From Melampsora larici-populina 98AG31 (lineage: Eukaryota; Basidiomycota; Pucciniomycetes; Pucciniales; Melampsoraceae), in NCBI RefSeq assembly GCF_000204055.1, contig NW_006768768.1, forward strand, positions 1,861,950-1,925,949: a stretch of DNA of 64,000 nucleotides, in the 5' to 3' direction. The notes below the pieces were generated by a model, which worked only from the letters and a program-made list of their open reading frames with translations, made no database searches and was not told the origin of the DNA. The translations under genes and the position numbers were made by a program. Shown here piece after piece: positions 44,418-56,753 of the stretch (position 1 is the first letter of the stretch; every line of letters begins with the position of its first letter).

Positions 44418-46553
44418 TCAACATGCTCGTGCTATTCCATCCAAAGATTCAAGTGCGTACTGAACTGATTCACCTAGATCATGAGCAGTAGGCTAAAATC
44501 CAACATCATATTGACAACTAATTATCAGACCGGGAAACAAGAGAAACAAAAAGCAAGATTCCTTACCAAAGGTAAATCAGGTGAAAGGATCACATCTCTG
44601 CATCAACCCCAAAAAATATGTATCATGAATCTCCACACTCAAAAACGTGACCGTGAGAAGAAAGAAATACCGACGTTTCAACAATCAAATCATCACCAGC
44701 TTGATAAACATGACAATGTTGTAAAGCTTGAATCAGAGGAGAAAATCGAGTCACAAGATAAGCCACACGTTGATGTTGAATAGGATCAGCTCTTTTTCCT
44801 GTCAAGTTCTTCACATTATCAAACAGTGTATGTGACCACTCAGTAATGACTGTTACGCGGAACACGAAAAAGAACGGATGAGGTTTGTGAAGCTCAGTAC
44901 GAAGTTGAGGAGAGAAAAAAAAGTTGTGCATTACTGACTGTAAATTGATAAGATTAATCCTCCTACTGCGTCGAGCCATGGGATATTGAGTTTTTGTCCC
45001 AGGTAAGGAAACAATAATGAAAATACATTCAATACACTAGAAAGCATACATTGTTTAGTTAGAAACGTCATGAACACACAAGTATAGTGATAAGACGACT
45101 TTACCAATCGTTTTCAGCGTCTTGTGCCAAGGCCCTCACACTGGTATTTTTCTTTCTCCGACACCAAAGCCAAACCACACCTTTGACAGCGATAGTAGCC
45201 CACATGACGATCATTGAAGTGAGAGGTATACTAAGAGCTGTATTTGATCCAGCAAAAAGTCTTTCGACAGATTCAACCAAGACTTGTACAAATGATGAAA
45301 TCATAAAGACGGAGAAAACAACCACCCCCATGGGTTCCATTCGCCTATCCGGTTCGTATGTACCGAAAATCAGTATTTCGGAACTTCATTGAAGGCAAAG
45401 TGAGATAAACCTGTACCTTTTCCCGACCGGATATTGCCATACTGATTGCCAGCTCTTGCTATCTATCTTCCTATCTGGTTGGAGAGTGTGGAAAAAGCTG
45501 TTGAATGAGTTTGTTTGTAGTAAATAGTCTTCTTCTAGTAGTATCCCACTCAACTTGTCCACCAAATGATCGCAGTTGATAAAAAGTCCATTGCGCTATC
45601 GACTAATGAGGCAATTAAAGAAATAGAGTTTGATAACAAAGCCACCACGATTTTCCCAGCCAATAAGATGAAATTGATCTATAAAAAGATAAATGTCATA
45701 AGTAATTGAGTTTGAAAACCAAACCAAAAGGAGAAAGAAAAAAGCTTACTAAAAAGTTCACATTGATTGCCAACCTAACACTCTTACTTTCTTCTTCTTC
45801 CCTATTCAATTTTTCAGCACTTTCGATCGGACCACCATTAGGACCACTAAAATTACTTAAAAGTGGACCTTCTTCTTCTTCTTGATCTGAATATCTTTCT
45901 AAATCAGAATTCAAACTAGAAAATCCAGTTTGAGGTGATTGTTGTGAAGTAGTCCGTCTAAGACTTGTATCTAAAATATTATCAATTTCTAAAAAATAAT
46001 CAAGTGCTTCATTTTGTCTTTCATAAAACTTTCGTACTTTATTTGACTGTGTTTTTTTTTGTGAACATATATGAGAATCAGAATTCAACATTAGAGCTAT
46101 GTAATAAGAGATCTAAATTATATACTAACATAGGATTTCAGTTCTTCAGGTGATTTTCGAAATTTTTCATAGATTCCACCCTTATCGTCGACTATAGGTT
46201 CATTCGAGATGATTTGAATATATGTCAGTTTGATCCAATCCGGTTGCGGGAGACGATTGATGAAAGGAAGGTCACGAACCAAAACCAGCGAGATGGAATG
46301 CGTTGTTAGTGTACTGCTTCTGTGCAGTAGCACTGTTCATCACTAATGGTTTGTTCGGTTTATTGGTTTGTTCCTCGATAACTGCTTCGCCAGGTTGAGT
46401 TGATGATTGAGGGTCAGGAGATCGAGGAAGTTTTGGAGAAGGACGAGGTGAAGAATATTGTTTGAGGATTTGAGGCATCGCATGACGAGAGAGACCAGTT
46501 GATTGATCAGGATGTTGATCAGAGTATCTTTGAGATGGATAACTGGATGGCAT
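44418..46553 (-). CDS. Cation diffusion facilitator (CDF) transporter, probable Mn-type
   Basis: Ten exons in phase: 46553-46280, 46191-46130, 46046-45750, 45678-45555, 45462-45417, 45344-45105, 45036-44939, 44849-44675, 44597-44567, 44492-44418; 473 residues. After a Ser/Pro-rich cytosolic N-terminus comes the fungal CDF mark VRKFYERQNEALDYFLEID. Membrane helices follow: INFILLAGKIVVALLSNSI, then LVDSAMDFLSTAIIWW (DxxxD metal site), YPVGKRRMEPMGVVVFSVFM, SIPLTSMIVMWATIAVKGVV, ALAQDAENDC, WLDAVGGLILSIY. The C-terminal domain reads LVTRFSPLIQALQHCHVYQA, then DVILSPDLPL and AHDLGESVQYALESLDGIA. DxxxD rather than HxxxD favours manganese; it would export cations from cytosol to organelle or outside. 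The exon 8 donor (GTCGGT) is inferred from frame. Confidence 0.88.
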
Positions 46554-49500
46554 GATGATGATGAGTTGAGTTTGGAAATTGAAGTTGAGGTTAAGAGAAA
46601 GTCTCCGAGCATTTACTTTAAACAGAACACTGCAAAACACAACAATATCGATTCTGCTGAGTTTATGCTGTGAGGTTTCTGACTTGATTTAGAGTTTAAA
46701 CCAATTTCACAACTAATCAAATCAATTCCCGACAACTTCCTTCTATTCACCCTCAAAAGCTTTCAAAACACGTTTTATTATTCATCATCTGATCCAACAA
46801 GCGCAGAGTCGGACAAGCAAAAGCATTTGGGCAGCTTGATAATTAAGCCTCAAAGATATCGATTGGTGAGACTTTGAATAGTTTGAGCATGGTGAATAAA
46901 GATGACAGTGGTCAATATTGGAACCGCAGCGTCTCTGGAAGCCACCGGGTTCTTGCCTCGCTGTGCCCTGCGAGGATTGGGTTGCGTTGAGCTAGCGTTC
47001 AACCTTCGATGAATGGGGGGAATATTCTTCAGTTGTTTGCTTTGTTTATGAGATTTTTATTGAATGGGTCATGACCAGCATCGCAAAGTCAATCAAGTTA
47101 CGATGACATGTCCTACTTCATCTCTAACTTGCTGAATGTATCTTACGTCTCTTCGAAAAGTCCGCACGGAACATCTAGAGGCTTGAAAGATCTGGTTTCC
47201 TCCATTTTAGATATGAAAAGTTTTTCGGACATCCAGGTGTTTGAAGAGATTTGAAGCCTGTGTCAGTCTACGGTCAATAACCGGCTCCACGGGAAGTCAG
47301 GTTTATTCCCTCATATGTAAGCAGAGCATTTTGTAACACGACAGAAGAGCATGAATTGTACATGTCCAAACTCAATCTTGGGAAGTGAGTCCCAAGCAAA
47401 ACATGTGGGGATGGTTAACCACAAATGGGCTCAAATCAATAGTCTCCTTCTCTATTTGACCTTCTTTTAAATCTCTGCATCTTGATTTTCCATTTTGATA
47501 TCCACAGAACTTTGTCAGTTCTTCTGTCAATTGATAACGGCCTGACATTGGTTTAAAACTAAGGGTCAAATATGCAAGGGTCATTAAAACAAAACACTCA
47601 TCCAATGTTTTTCCAAGGCTTCTTTATCATATTGTTTTACTTGACTCAAGTGATCTCATTATTTGAACCTATGTTTTTACCAATAACAGATCTGACATCA
47701 TTAGGGATAATTAAGTACCATCATTTTCAACACTTTTGTCACAAATTTTTGTGAAGAGTTCAAATTTCCTTTGAATGTGGTGACCTGGGGTTGACAAAGA
47801 CTATCATAACTTTTGTGTATTGGAGATGAACCTCTTGAGGGAGAAAACATAGTCCACCTTCAAAGCTAATTATAAGGAAGCCCTCTTGATCAAAGGCTCA
47901 ATTCTGCACCCTACTTCCTTCTTCCTCCTGCTGAGAATGATAGTAATTTATTTATTCAACATCCACATTTAGACCTTTACAAATCTGAGACCTGTGCAAA
48001 GCCACCAAAATCAGAAGATATTTCATCTTGATGAACCAGTTGTTACAATCAGGGCATGAAACATGGAGTACCAAGCTTCATGACATCTTTTAATTGGAGA
48101 ATCATACCCTTCCGGAGATTCATTGAGGATCTTTCACAATTCATGCCAAGCTGCTCAGGTTACATATCCTGAGTCTGCTCAAGAGAGAAAAGCTTTCCAG
48201 CATGATACAGTGTTACATTATGGTGTGATCTCATTCATAGACAAGGTTATGAAGAAGTCCAATCAAAACTCAAAAGAACATCTTTCCTCAATTAATCAAG
48301 AAAGTCAAGTGGTGTTGAAAATAGATTGGATCTGCTTTGTTTTCCTGAAATTGACTTGAATTTTTACACTGACAGTCATTCTACCAAGGATCAAAGCCTC
48401 TTCACAAGGAAAGAAAAATTAAATAGGAAAATATGGAATTCTGCTGGATTCTCATGGGTCTGTATGCGAAGAAAAGTGCCTATTTGGATACTGGGCTTTG
48501 TGTGAGCTATGGAGAATGTGAGATGTGATTACTTTACCTGGTGACCTCAAGAGGATTCTTTAGAGTCAACTATTACAAATACAATACTTGCAGATGAAAG
48601 AAACTCCTTGAGAATGATTCAACTACCAAGAGAAGGGGTACAACATTATAGCCACTGGGTATTATCTCATGTTCAGGATCTTACTCAGAAATTGCTGGAT
48701 CACATAAACTCCTTAGATGATTGGCAAGTCCTCTATACAACCTTTCAAGTATTATGATCTGGAGAAAAGTGTAATATCTTTTCCTTTACTTTATTATACC
48801 CAGAGGAGTTTTAAGATTTTCTAGGATTCAAACAAACTTGAGATGTGGGATTAATATTGATAGATATTAGTCTCCAACACAGAACAAGATGATCATGCAA
48901 TTCTAGGCAAACCATGAGTGACTTGTTTGGTCTCAAATACCAGATGTAGGTCTTGATTCCCAAAAGCCCACCACAAAGACATGTCTATTTATCTTGAATT
49001 GAGAAGGTTCAAGTCTGGTCTTCTTACCATAGAGCAGCTCATACTTCAACCACAGATCAAGTGGAATATGAAAGAATTTATCTAGATTGTGACTCCTCCC
49101 AAGTCCCAAGTCCAAGTAATATGTGGTGAGTATTTAAGACTTCCTCAAAAATCATCAATTAAACATTGCAAGGGATATGTCTGAAAATGTTTTGGTTTTA
49201 CTAGTTCAAAGATTTAGATTTTTCACTTTAACTTATATTTAAATCAGCATTCATATCCACTGGCTTTCCTCCTTCTTTTGAATCTTGGTGTCTTTGTTAA
49301 CTAAGAAGTTCAGTGATTGTTCAGTGATTGTGCTCAATGGGTACTCCTTATTTTTATGATATTTTCAAACTAGTAACATCTGCCTCAGCTTGACTACCAG
49401 AATGGCAACCTTTAATGTTATAACAATGTTAACTTTTTCATTCATATTTCCTCTTTCAACTTGACCCCGTTCAGCTAGACAAGGATTTATGCAATTTTGA

Positions 49501-49867
49501 TTCAGGCACACTTCAGATCAGCAGGTTGTTCAATACCAAATTTGTTGTTATCATTCTTATCTAAGCCTGAGATGCAAAGGATGTCCTTTTTAGATCTAGC
49601 AATCTGTTATTACAAGTTTCATACTTCAAGGTAGCTATATTCAAGGATCAAAGATGGTGTCACACATCACCCCTAGGTTCAGGAGCTGACCGCAAAATTT
49701 GAATGATTCCCTTGAGACCCAAGAGATATCATTATTTCTCAACTAGTTTTCCTGGAAATACCCCAAAAAGGATTTGTTGATATATCATCAATGTGGGAGT
49801 ACACAGGATCTTGCTTCTTTGCTTTGAATATCTCTCAATTGGCATATGTTTCGGAACACAATGATTT
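46554..49867. other. Intergenic, 3.3 kb, no supported gene
   Basis: 46554-46800 is the CDF promoter side. From 47300 to 49800 there are only short frames with stops and no known motif; composition suggests a decayed repeat, but I cannot name it. Confidence 0.4.
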
Positions 49868-50464
49868 CTAAGGACCAGAAAAAGGAATCGTACGACAAAA
49901 CGGACACGAAAGGATGACTGGATGTACACTGACTGCCATCAGATGAAAACAAGTTTCATGAATCCTATGAGAATGATGACAAGGAAATTGAATAAACCTT
50001 TCGCGAACCATAAGAAACTCAATACAAATTCCACATTCTACATTCTTTTCTTCTTCAACTGCAAAAGAATGATGGGTTAGAAGACCTACATAGGCTCGTA
50101 GACTGTACCAGGGTCGGGATCCGATATCTGGAAGTCTATAAAGTATTGATAGGTCTATGTTATGGGGTTGGGAAATCGAAGTCAAATGGTTAAGAAGATC
50201 GAGGGTGGCTTGGGTGGCTCGACGTAGTAGGTCAGTAGCATACTCTTCCCAATGGTTTGCACGGTACATGGCTATGATCAGTGAGTCGATTCTACAAACC
50301 CCTTCAATAAAACCAAAAATAAGTCGAGGGATACCTATGTTGATTGAGGCTTGATCAAATTCGTTTTGAAGGCGTTGGATGCGGTTTAAGAGGTCTGGGT
50401 ATGGAATAAGATCTCGTCTATGAGTTTGTTGCCTATGTCTGTGTGTTCTATTCACTGTCTCCAT
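49868..50464 (-). CDS. RING-H2 finger protein, family member 2
   Basis: ATG at 50464, single exon, 198 residues. A His/Arg-rich start, helical N-terminal domain with the family motif RPWYSLRAYVGLLTHHSFAV (~118-137), and a RING with C144, C147, C162, H166, H169, C172, C187, C190. All eight zinc ligands present, so a probable E3 ubiquitin ligase. Minus-strand CTATAAACC at about 50587-50579 lies ~120 bp upstream, the same spacing as in the other members. Confidence 0.83.
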   Translation of the reverse strand: METVNRTHRHRQQTHRRDLIPYPDLLNRIQRLQNEFDQASINIGIPRLIFGFIEGVCRIDSLIIAMYRANHWEEYATDLLRRATQATLDLLNHLTSISQPHNIDLSILYRLPDIGSRPWYSLRAYVGLLTHHSFAVEEEKNVECGICIEFLMVRERFIQFPCHHSHRIHETCFHLMAVSVHPVILSCPFCRTIPFSGP

Positions 50465-52066
50465 TTGAGGCGGTATAAAATTTAGATAATTGTTTTGATG
50501 GACTTGTGTTGCTGCCTAGAATTTTTTTTGGAAGATCGAAGGGGAACTAATTCTATTGATTGACAAAGAGGACATTGGTTTATAGGAGTGACATATGAAG
50601 GTTGAGAATTAGCTCGTTCATCAATCTGAGAAGGCCCCCAAACGCTCATCCGTCCTTTATCAGAAGTTGACTTTTGCTTGAAAAGTACACCATTATTTCA
50701 AGCTTAAATTCGCGTTTCATGCTCCTTGAATGCATATTCAAAAATCAATGTCCATTCAATGCATTTTCTAGTTTTTTGAGAAAGCTGAAAAGCTAAAGCA
50801 TTTGCAAATCGTTCTATTTACACCGACGGAGATAACTTTTCTTGCGGAATACGTCTTATCGTTAACATTGTGAATGATGATGCCATCGCCGATGACTTCA
50901 TGAAAATAATCACATAGATCTTCACGAATCGGTAAACATGAAAAACCAAAGCAAACAGCAGACACTGGTAGGTAGGAATAATGAAAACAGTAGGTCGGAA
51001 AGAGACCGATTAGATCTATTGAAGCATGCAATGGCTTCATGGCTTCTTCCGGGTTCGAAGGAGCTCAAGTACAATCTAAACGGGCTCTCATAAGACCACC
51101 ATCAATTAGGTGTCACGATTGACGGCCACGATTAAGTATCACAAACTCAGATTCGGGGAACTCGAAGAGAATCGAAATAAAAACAAATACTGAGATGACA
51201 GCACAGATCAAACGATGTCCATGGTCAAAAGTAGATCCTAGAAGCGTTGTCTATTGACAAAAAGTTCAAACTTTCTTTCAACACGATCACGAAAGCGACC
51301 TGCTCAGGCGAATGAAAGGGAAATCAACCGTTTGGTGAAATTCAGCATCGTTTTTGTGTGTGCAGGCTAGCTAAATAGAAAGTCGTTAGTAGATGAAAAC
51401 CTTCGACGATCGATGGGTTGGGTAAGGGAACAGCTTGTTCTGTCATCCTATCTAGACCGACCACTTGTGTTTTATAAAATGAGGTTTACTTTTCCATTCG
51501 AAGAGGAACAGGAATTATTGGGCATTTGAGGAGAGAGGTTCTAGAAACGAGAATTAGGTTATGAGGGGGTCATTGTGACGTCGCAGTGACGAGCGATGTG
51601 TAAGTTATCATATTGCGTCATTCAACTTTAAGCTGTTTACCAGTTTCAAGAAATACCTGTTTACCATTATATAGAACACACAATGTCCTCAATGACCATC
51701 TTTTAAGCCTTTGAAAGGTTCTGAACTCTTGTTCATTTCTCACTTTTGATTACCATGCTACTCAATCCTCGAGAAAATAAGAAGGAGAACAGAGTTTTTT
51801 AAGAACTTCACAAAACTTAACTTCACAGAAGTAGAAGATATTGATTTATCTTTTATTAAATTACAAGCTGATGGATATTTGGTTCGATCCTTTTTTTAAG
51901 CATATCTTTTGATTTGATGATTACAATGATAGAATAATAAACAGAAGAACAGAGGAATTCTATAATATTTTATTTGTGCGAAATGAACCTGAATGCATAG
52001 CGCACAATCAAAACCTCTCAGTTTGGTGCAAAAGGAGAGCTAGAGAAAGAAGTACTAACAAGATGA
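50465..52066. other. Intergenic with an exon-like stretch
   Basis: Minus frame 51040-50768 (GLFPTYCFHYSYLPVSAVCF, DYFHEVIGDGIIIHNVNDKT) has the composition of real protein but no known family and no flanking exon I can join. Otherwise nothing supported. Confidence 0.3.
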
Positions 52067-53248
52067 TTATGAATGTTTTTCAGGATTAGATTCCCGAATA
52101 TCTTTAGCTTGACCATGAACGAAAGAATGACCAAGTTTAGAAAACTCTTTAGGACCAAGTTGATGGATCTCATAACCTTCTTGTTGGAATTCATTTGAAG
52201 GAACACTGAATCCAAAAACCGACCAAAACTGATTCCAAAAGGTTTTCTTCACATACCAAGGTTCAAATAACCAATTCGAACGTTGATAAAATGTAGTTTC
52301 ATCATCCATCGATGGGTTTTCTAAGCTAGGATCTCTTAATCCGAAATCAAATGAAGCTTGACGAGGTAAAGTGAAATGTAATAGTAAAAACGATCGAATC
52401 TTGAAAATAATTGGAATCAATCTAGATATATATAAAGGAATTTCATTTGACCAACCAAATGCTTCACGTATATCATCAGGTAAAAAGTATATAATTGATT
52501 TTCTTAGGAATGGTTTTAGGAATTTAGGATAAGGTCTAGCAAATAAGTTGATAGTAGCTTCACCCAATTTAACATTCGATGGATCAAATACCACAGCTTT
52601 AGATTTATAAACTTTTAACCAATTTAATAAATCATCAGGATTACTAGGTAAATGTTTGATTCCCATCTTTTGACCTATATGAGACCATAAAACGAATCTA
52701 GAATACTTTTCTAGCTCAGTTGAAGTTCTCCATTCGAATTGATCAATCAATCTAAGTGGTTCGAAAATAAATAAACTTAATGTAAACAATAAATCGTCTT
52801 GAGAGATCGAAGTAGAATAGATCGAATGTAAGAAATTGATCCTTGAGATGGCTAGAGAACCTCTTTGACTGAATAATCCAAAGGTTTGTAATTCGGCTAA
52901 CAAACAGACTGTATCTTCTGCTCGCTTACCAACACAAGAAGGTAAATTCAGTCTTCCGGTTTTGTTTAATAATTTAGAGATACTTGGAACGGAATAGGTT
53001 TGGAATAAAGCAAGTGAAAGTGATGTATGAGAAATATATGGACAATCTAATTCGATTAAAACCCTTGAAATCTCTCTTGATTCTTCATATGTCATATCTT
53101 TTAACTTCGATGTAGAATTTAAATGTGAAAAGTTTTTTAATAGTTGATCTCGATGTTGAAATCTTAAGTATTTGACTAATGCTAAATAAATTATTAGACA
53201 GCTAATCAAGATTGTTATCAAGTGATCTGAAGTGAAAGTATCGTACAT
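52067..53248 (-). CDS. mpaB/rubber-oxygenase-like ER-bound oxygenase
   Basis: Chosen start is ATG 53248 (MYDTFTSDHLITILISCLII), because an N-terminal membrane segment directly after the start fits this family; the open frame upstream to 53389 has no better ATG context. 393 residues, single exon. Family marks: LDCPYISHTSLSLALFQTYS, VPSISKLLNKTGRLNL, KRAEDTVCLLAELQTF, RGSLAISRINFLHSIYS, DDLLFTLSLFIFEPLRLIDQ, FEWRTSTELEKYSRFVLW, MGIKHLP, and KLGEATINLFARPYP. MpaB-type enzymes are heme-dependent oxygenases at the ER, known from mycophenolic acid synthesis; the conserved His in INFLH is the probable heme ligand. Substrate here unknown. Confidence 0.85.
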   Translation of the reverse strand: MYDTFTSDHLITILISCLIIYLALVKYLRFQHRDQLLKNFSHLNSTSKLKDMTYEESREISRVLIELDCPYISHTSLSLALFQTYSVPSISKLLNKTGRLNLPSCVGKRAEDTVCLLAELQTFGLFSQRGSLAISRINFLHSIYSTSISQDDLLFTLSLFIFEPLRLIDQFEWRTSTELEKYSRFVLWSHIGQKMGIKHLPSNPDDLLNWLKVYKSKAVVFDPSNVKLGEATINLFARPYPKFLKPFLRKSIIYFLPDDIREAFGWSNEIPLYISRLIPIIFKIRSFLLLHFTLPRQASFDFGLRDPSLENPSMDDETTFYQRSNWLFEPWYVKKTFWNQFWSVFGFSVPSNEFQQEGYEIHQLGPKEFSKLGHSFVHGQAKDIRESNPEKHS

Positions 53249-53670
53249 CTTGATGTGTAAGTTGGTTTCTTGAAGAATACAAAGTCGATGAAAACGATGG
53301 AGTTTGTTTCTATTTTCTTTAAAGAGAATGATGAATAGAAGTGAGCAATTCGAGGATTCGATCAAGTATATCAAACCAGAGAGAATCAAGTCAATTGTGC
53401 GATGGAGTATATACTGTGATGAGGATCAGTGACTAATTACCAAATGAGGAGCAATATAACAATCAAATTCAAGTACGCGAGGAAACGCTTTTGAGTAGTG
53501 AGTTGACGATATAATCTGATTTGCAATCACTTTCTCATTTCCTCAGCCTACAAAGAACTCTCTGATCTAAAGTCTCTAATCAATCTTATTTGAACTCGTC
53601 AGAACTTCTTACGTCTCTTACGCAGTTCTTTCCAAATCTCACAATCTTTTTTCTCTCTCACTAAGGACCA
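53249..53670. promoter_or_regulatory. Upstream region of the mpaB-like gene
   Basis: No gene. CT-rich tract TCTTTTTTCTCTCTCAC at 53645-53661 adjoins the inverted-repeat element. No clear TATA. Confidence 0.3.
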
Positions 53671-54385
53671 GGCGCAGATTCGAGCGATTCGTTACTATTT
53701 GAAGTACATTAGAGTGGTTTTTGGCTTTGGTATCAGCAGGAAGGTTAAACTATAGGACGAGTGACAGCCTTGTGGATGTCACTCAGTCACCTATCTAATC
53801 CCATGCCTGGTGTTTGAGATACCTCGATGACATGCCGATGATTGAAACTTCATCCTGGCTGCCCGATTTCACCTGCCCCCTTCTACAAATCCTCTTTTAC
53901 ATATTTCAAGTGGGCAAACCCATAGCTATCATTCGTGTCATCTGGGTGAAAGGCACCTTGAAAGCCTCGATTAAAGTGCAGATGAGCACTTGAATCCAGT
54001 GATGTGCACTCTAAACCAGTCTCCAAATAGAAAATAGACTGGTTTTTGACGTCCTGCGCAGTTTTCTCATCACGAGATAACAGAAATAGCGATAGCAGAA
54101 AAAGGAATAGAAAAGCACCTTCCTATTCCTTCACTAACAAAAGGACTGGCTGCGTAAAAGCCCCCAATGCTGCGTTTGCCCGCGTCATCGGCTGTGTAGA
54201 TGACGTCGAGCCTCACTGAAACTATAGGAGGCTCGACGTTTTAAAACGAATGTTAAAGTTGATCGGACTGTGCACGACGTCTAAAAGTGGTCCTTTGTCT
54301 ACTTTGCAAGCGAAAACGTGAAAAATCTGGTAAAACGAGTACCATATCGACAAAATAGTAATAACGAATCGCTCGAATCTGCGCC
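53671..54385. mobile_element. Inverted-repeat element, ~715 bp
   Basis: GGCGCAGATTCGAGCGATTC at 53671 is perfectly repeated in inverse at 54385, extending to GTTACTATTT versus GTTATTACTATTT, so arms are ~30 bp. Both outer flanks are TCTCTC-rich. Interior has smaller hairpins (CGTCGAGCCTC...GAGGCTCGACG at 54202-54240). No transposase. A minus ORF crossing the right arm is likely chance. Confidence 0.65.
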
Positions 54386-55544
54386 TTCTCTCTACTCTCT
54401 CTAAAAGATCTTTTTACATTTATGCAGATGTCTTTCAAAGTTCCACAGCCAAACAATCTTTTAGAAACTGATCGTCTAACCTTACGGCCGGTTGGTTAAA
54501 GCTTTCTGACACAAATAGAAGAATGATAGACTTTCTTAATTTGACTTTTGAACGATGGCATTATTAATATACATAAACACCACAGCAGATTTATAATTTT
54601 TGTACTTAAATCCACCCGAAATCTTAATCCTATCAACAGTTATCAACGAGATCTGCTTTTCCGTGAGCCATTGCAATCAGTTATCTTTACAAAACAAAGT
54701 TTCTATCGTGGATAATGACTAACGTTACCTCATGATGCATTTACAATCTTGACTTTGGGTATGTGTATGACATAAAAGAACGTTCGAGGTGGATCCTGGG
54801 AACGTAATCTGGGCTCTGGTTTCCCGACTTAACTTTATAAATCTTGAGATCTGAAATCATACCTCATCAAGCTCAAATGCGGGACTTGAGCTCTTTTTCG
54901 AGAGGGTGTTGGAAGTGTTGAGGTTTCATGACGAGAAGTACCAGATCCGTATGTCCAAGATCAAGGCCTGTGGTTCCCAAATTTAGACTTTCCCCTTGTT
55001 TTCTCTAGATGCGCTTTTCAGTGCTTTTTCACTTTCCTATGCTTTTCATTTTCTCTTGTTTCTTGGATAGTTTTTTGATCATGAGGATGGACCTTTCCAG
55101 ATCCATCCAAACCATAGGTTGGACAATTGTAGTGGAACCGAGTCCTGGCTGCAGCACCGGACTCGGTCATTCACGTCCTCCACTTTTTCTTATAATGCGG
55201 TTGTAATCTCATTTATTTTACTATTTCCTCATATGAATTTCTACATATTGAGGATGCTCGCATATATAAGGAGTTTGTTCCTTCCTAGCAATACAAATCT
55301 CAAGTGACTTCCTACCCAAATTCACCCCGCGAACGTGAGTAGAATCACAAGCCTCCAAAATTTTGCTCAACAACATTTTGTGGTAAAAGCAGACCCTGGC
55401 GCGGATTTCCTGGATACATTTTAAGGTCTGGCTGAGGACCATATAGAGACTGATAATCTCGCGTTTTACCGAACTTGAGTCTGGCTGGTAAACCAGAAGC
55501 ATTTGCACCAGGTGATTTGCAACGCCAATAAATCTTGATCCAAA
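54386..55544. other. Intergenic with a small hairpin
   Basis: CCGAGTCCTGGCTGCAGCAC followed by CGGACTCGG (55138-55167) is a hairpin. Nothing else supported. Confidence 0.4.
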
Positions 55545-55665
55545 TCACCTCGGACATGATCCGAGTATTTCCAAATAAACCCTCGGATCTGCGTGTCCGA
55601 GGTGATCTTAATCCGATGATACCTCGGACTCAAAACTCGAATCCGAGGTAACTTTCTTGGCGGTC
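55545..55665. repeat. CCTCGGA-family MITE, copy 2 (partial)
   Basis: Alternating CCTCGGA/TCCGAGG blocks and the end CCGAGGTAACTTTCTTGGCGGT match the element at 27244-27452 (CCGAGGTAAATATGTTGGCGGT). The left terminus is not recognisable. Confidence 0.6.
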
Positions 55666-55718
55666 TTGACTTTCAGATCCCTTTTATTGATGTGTGACAG
55701 TATGCTCTCAATCTCGTT

Positions 55719-55890
55719 GCAGAGTTCGGCGGATACTACCGTCCGAGACAGGTCTCATATCACTATTAAAATCCTCATAAACCGCTGATAAATGCTCATG
55801 CATCTGGGCTAGATTGAAAAACATCAGAAACAGCGTATTGCCAAATCTCAATGCAGAGTTCGGCGGATACTACCGTCCGAGGCAATCCTA
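55719..55890. repeat. Direct repeat of 29 bp
   Basis: GCAGAGTTCGGCGGATACTA then CCGTCCGAG occurs identically at about 55719 and 55852. The spacer is unrelated sequence. Confidence 0.8.
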
Positions 55891-56156
55891 GATACAGCTA
55901 AAAAGTTGTTCTATCAAGCAAAATTATCCACCAAACTCAACATGGGTTGTACTTCCACAAAGGTGTGAAAAACAAATTTTTTTTCAAACTTCTGCTCTAA
56001 AGGGTTAAATACCTCAAAAAAAAAAAGTTCTACTCTCGACATCAAGTGACAACAAAATCTTTGCTCTGATTAGATGGCCGATTTCTCTGAGGCGTACTAA
56101 TCCTTCCAGAATTAACTTGTTTAGATAGTGTTTTATGCAATAAAAGCCCAAATGCA

Positions 56157-56160
<4 letters not shown>

Positions 56161-56191
<31 letters not shown>
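56161..56191. repeat. A(31) tract
   Basis: Uninterrupted run of 31 A. It follows GCAATAAAAGCCC, which contains an AATAAA signal about 25 bases upstream, so it could be the tail of a retroposed transcript; a simple homopolymer is the alternative. Confidence 0.7.
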
Positions 56192-56194
<3 letters not shown>

Positions 56195-56224
56195 TGCTCT
56201 CATCTCTGCACGGAAACTTCCCTG

Positions 56225-56753
56225 TAAGAGCATCTCCAATGTGGCTGAATCCGAATAGATGTACAGCTCAGTATTTCCCTCGGCTGGACAGCTGTAATTT
56301 TTTTCAGGTGACAGCGCCCTGCAACGCACAACTGAACTTCTTTCCCAATTCCTCATAGGGTTCATTTGAGGTTGAACCCCCGTCACCATATGTCTTCATC
56401 TACGTAATTGGTCGATCGCACCTATCGTGTTCCACACAATACATGTGATCGATTGCGCTCACCTCACGTAAAGAAAGAGAAAGGTAGTCCACGGATGTAT
56501 CAATTTCTTTATTTTTGGCCCAATAGTTGTTGGGATACTGGGATTCAGATTATTCGGCCAGGTCAGCAAATTTGCTGACCTGAGCCTGGGAACGTGTCAT
56601 TTCCGAAAAAACGAGTTCACACGGGAGGTTCCATGTGGGAACACGACCTCGGCGTTGGATGAGGTTTTTCTGAATAACTCCAATACAGGTTACGTTTCTG
56701 ACAGAAACGTAACATTTAGTCATTCAGATTTGGGAGCATTGGAGATGCTCTAA
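56225..56753. mobile_element. MITE A with GAGCATCTCCAA ends and TAA flanks
   Basis: Starts TAA-GAGCATCTCCAATG and ends CATTGGAGATGCTC-TAA. Contains the perfect palindrome GTTACGTTTCTG-A-CAGAAACGTAAC at about 56689-56713. TAA duplication fits PIF/Harbinger-type insertion. No ORF. Confidence 0.72.

Noticed and set aside
50525..50640. Minus-strand CPLCQS stretch resembling the end of a RING gene
   Set aside because: It overlaps the TATA region of RING gene 2 at the family's usual distance; no other RING ligand is present.
51040..51065. GGTTCGA-like motifs as tRNA T-arms (also near 5956, 51880 and 52750)
   Set aside because: No matching D-arm or acceptor stem around any of them.
54253..54456. 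Minus ORF of 67 codons
   Set aside because: Crosses the end of an inverted-repeat element; no known similarity.
56128..56358. ORF with poly-Lys or poly-Phe
   Set aside because: Produced by the A(31) tract.
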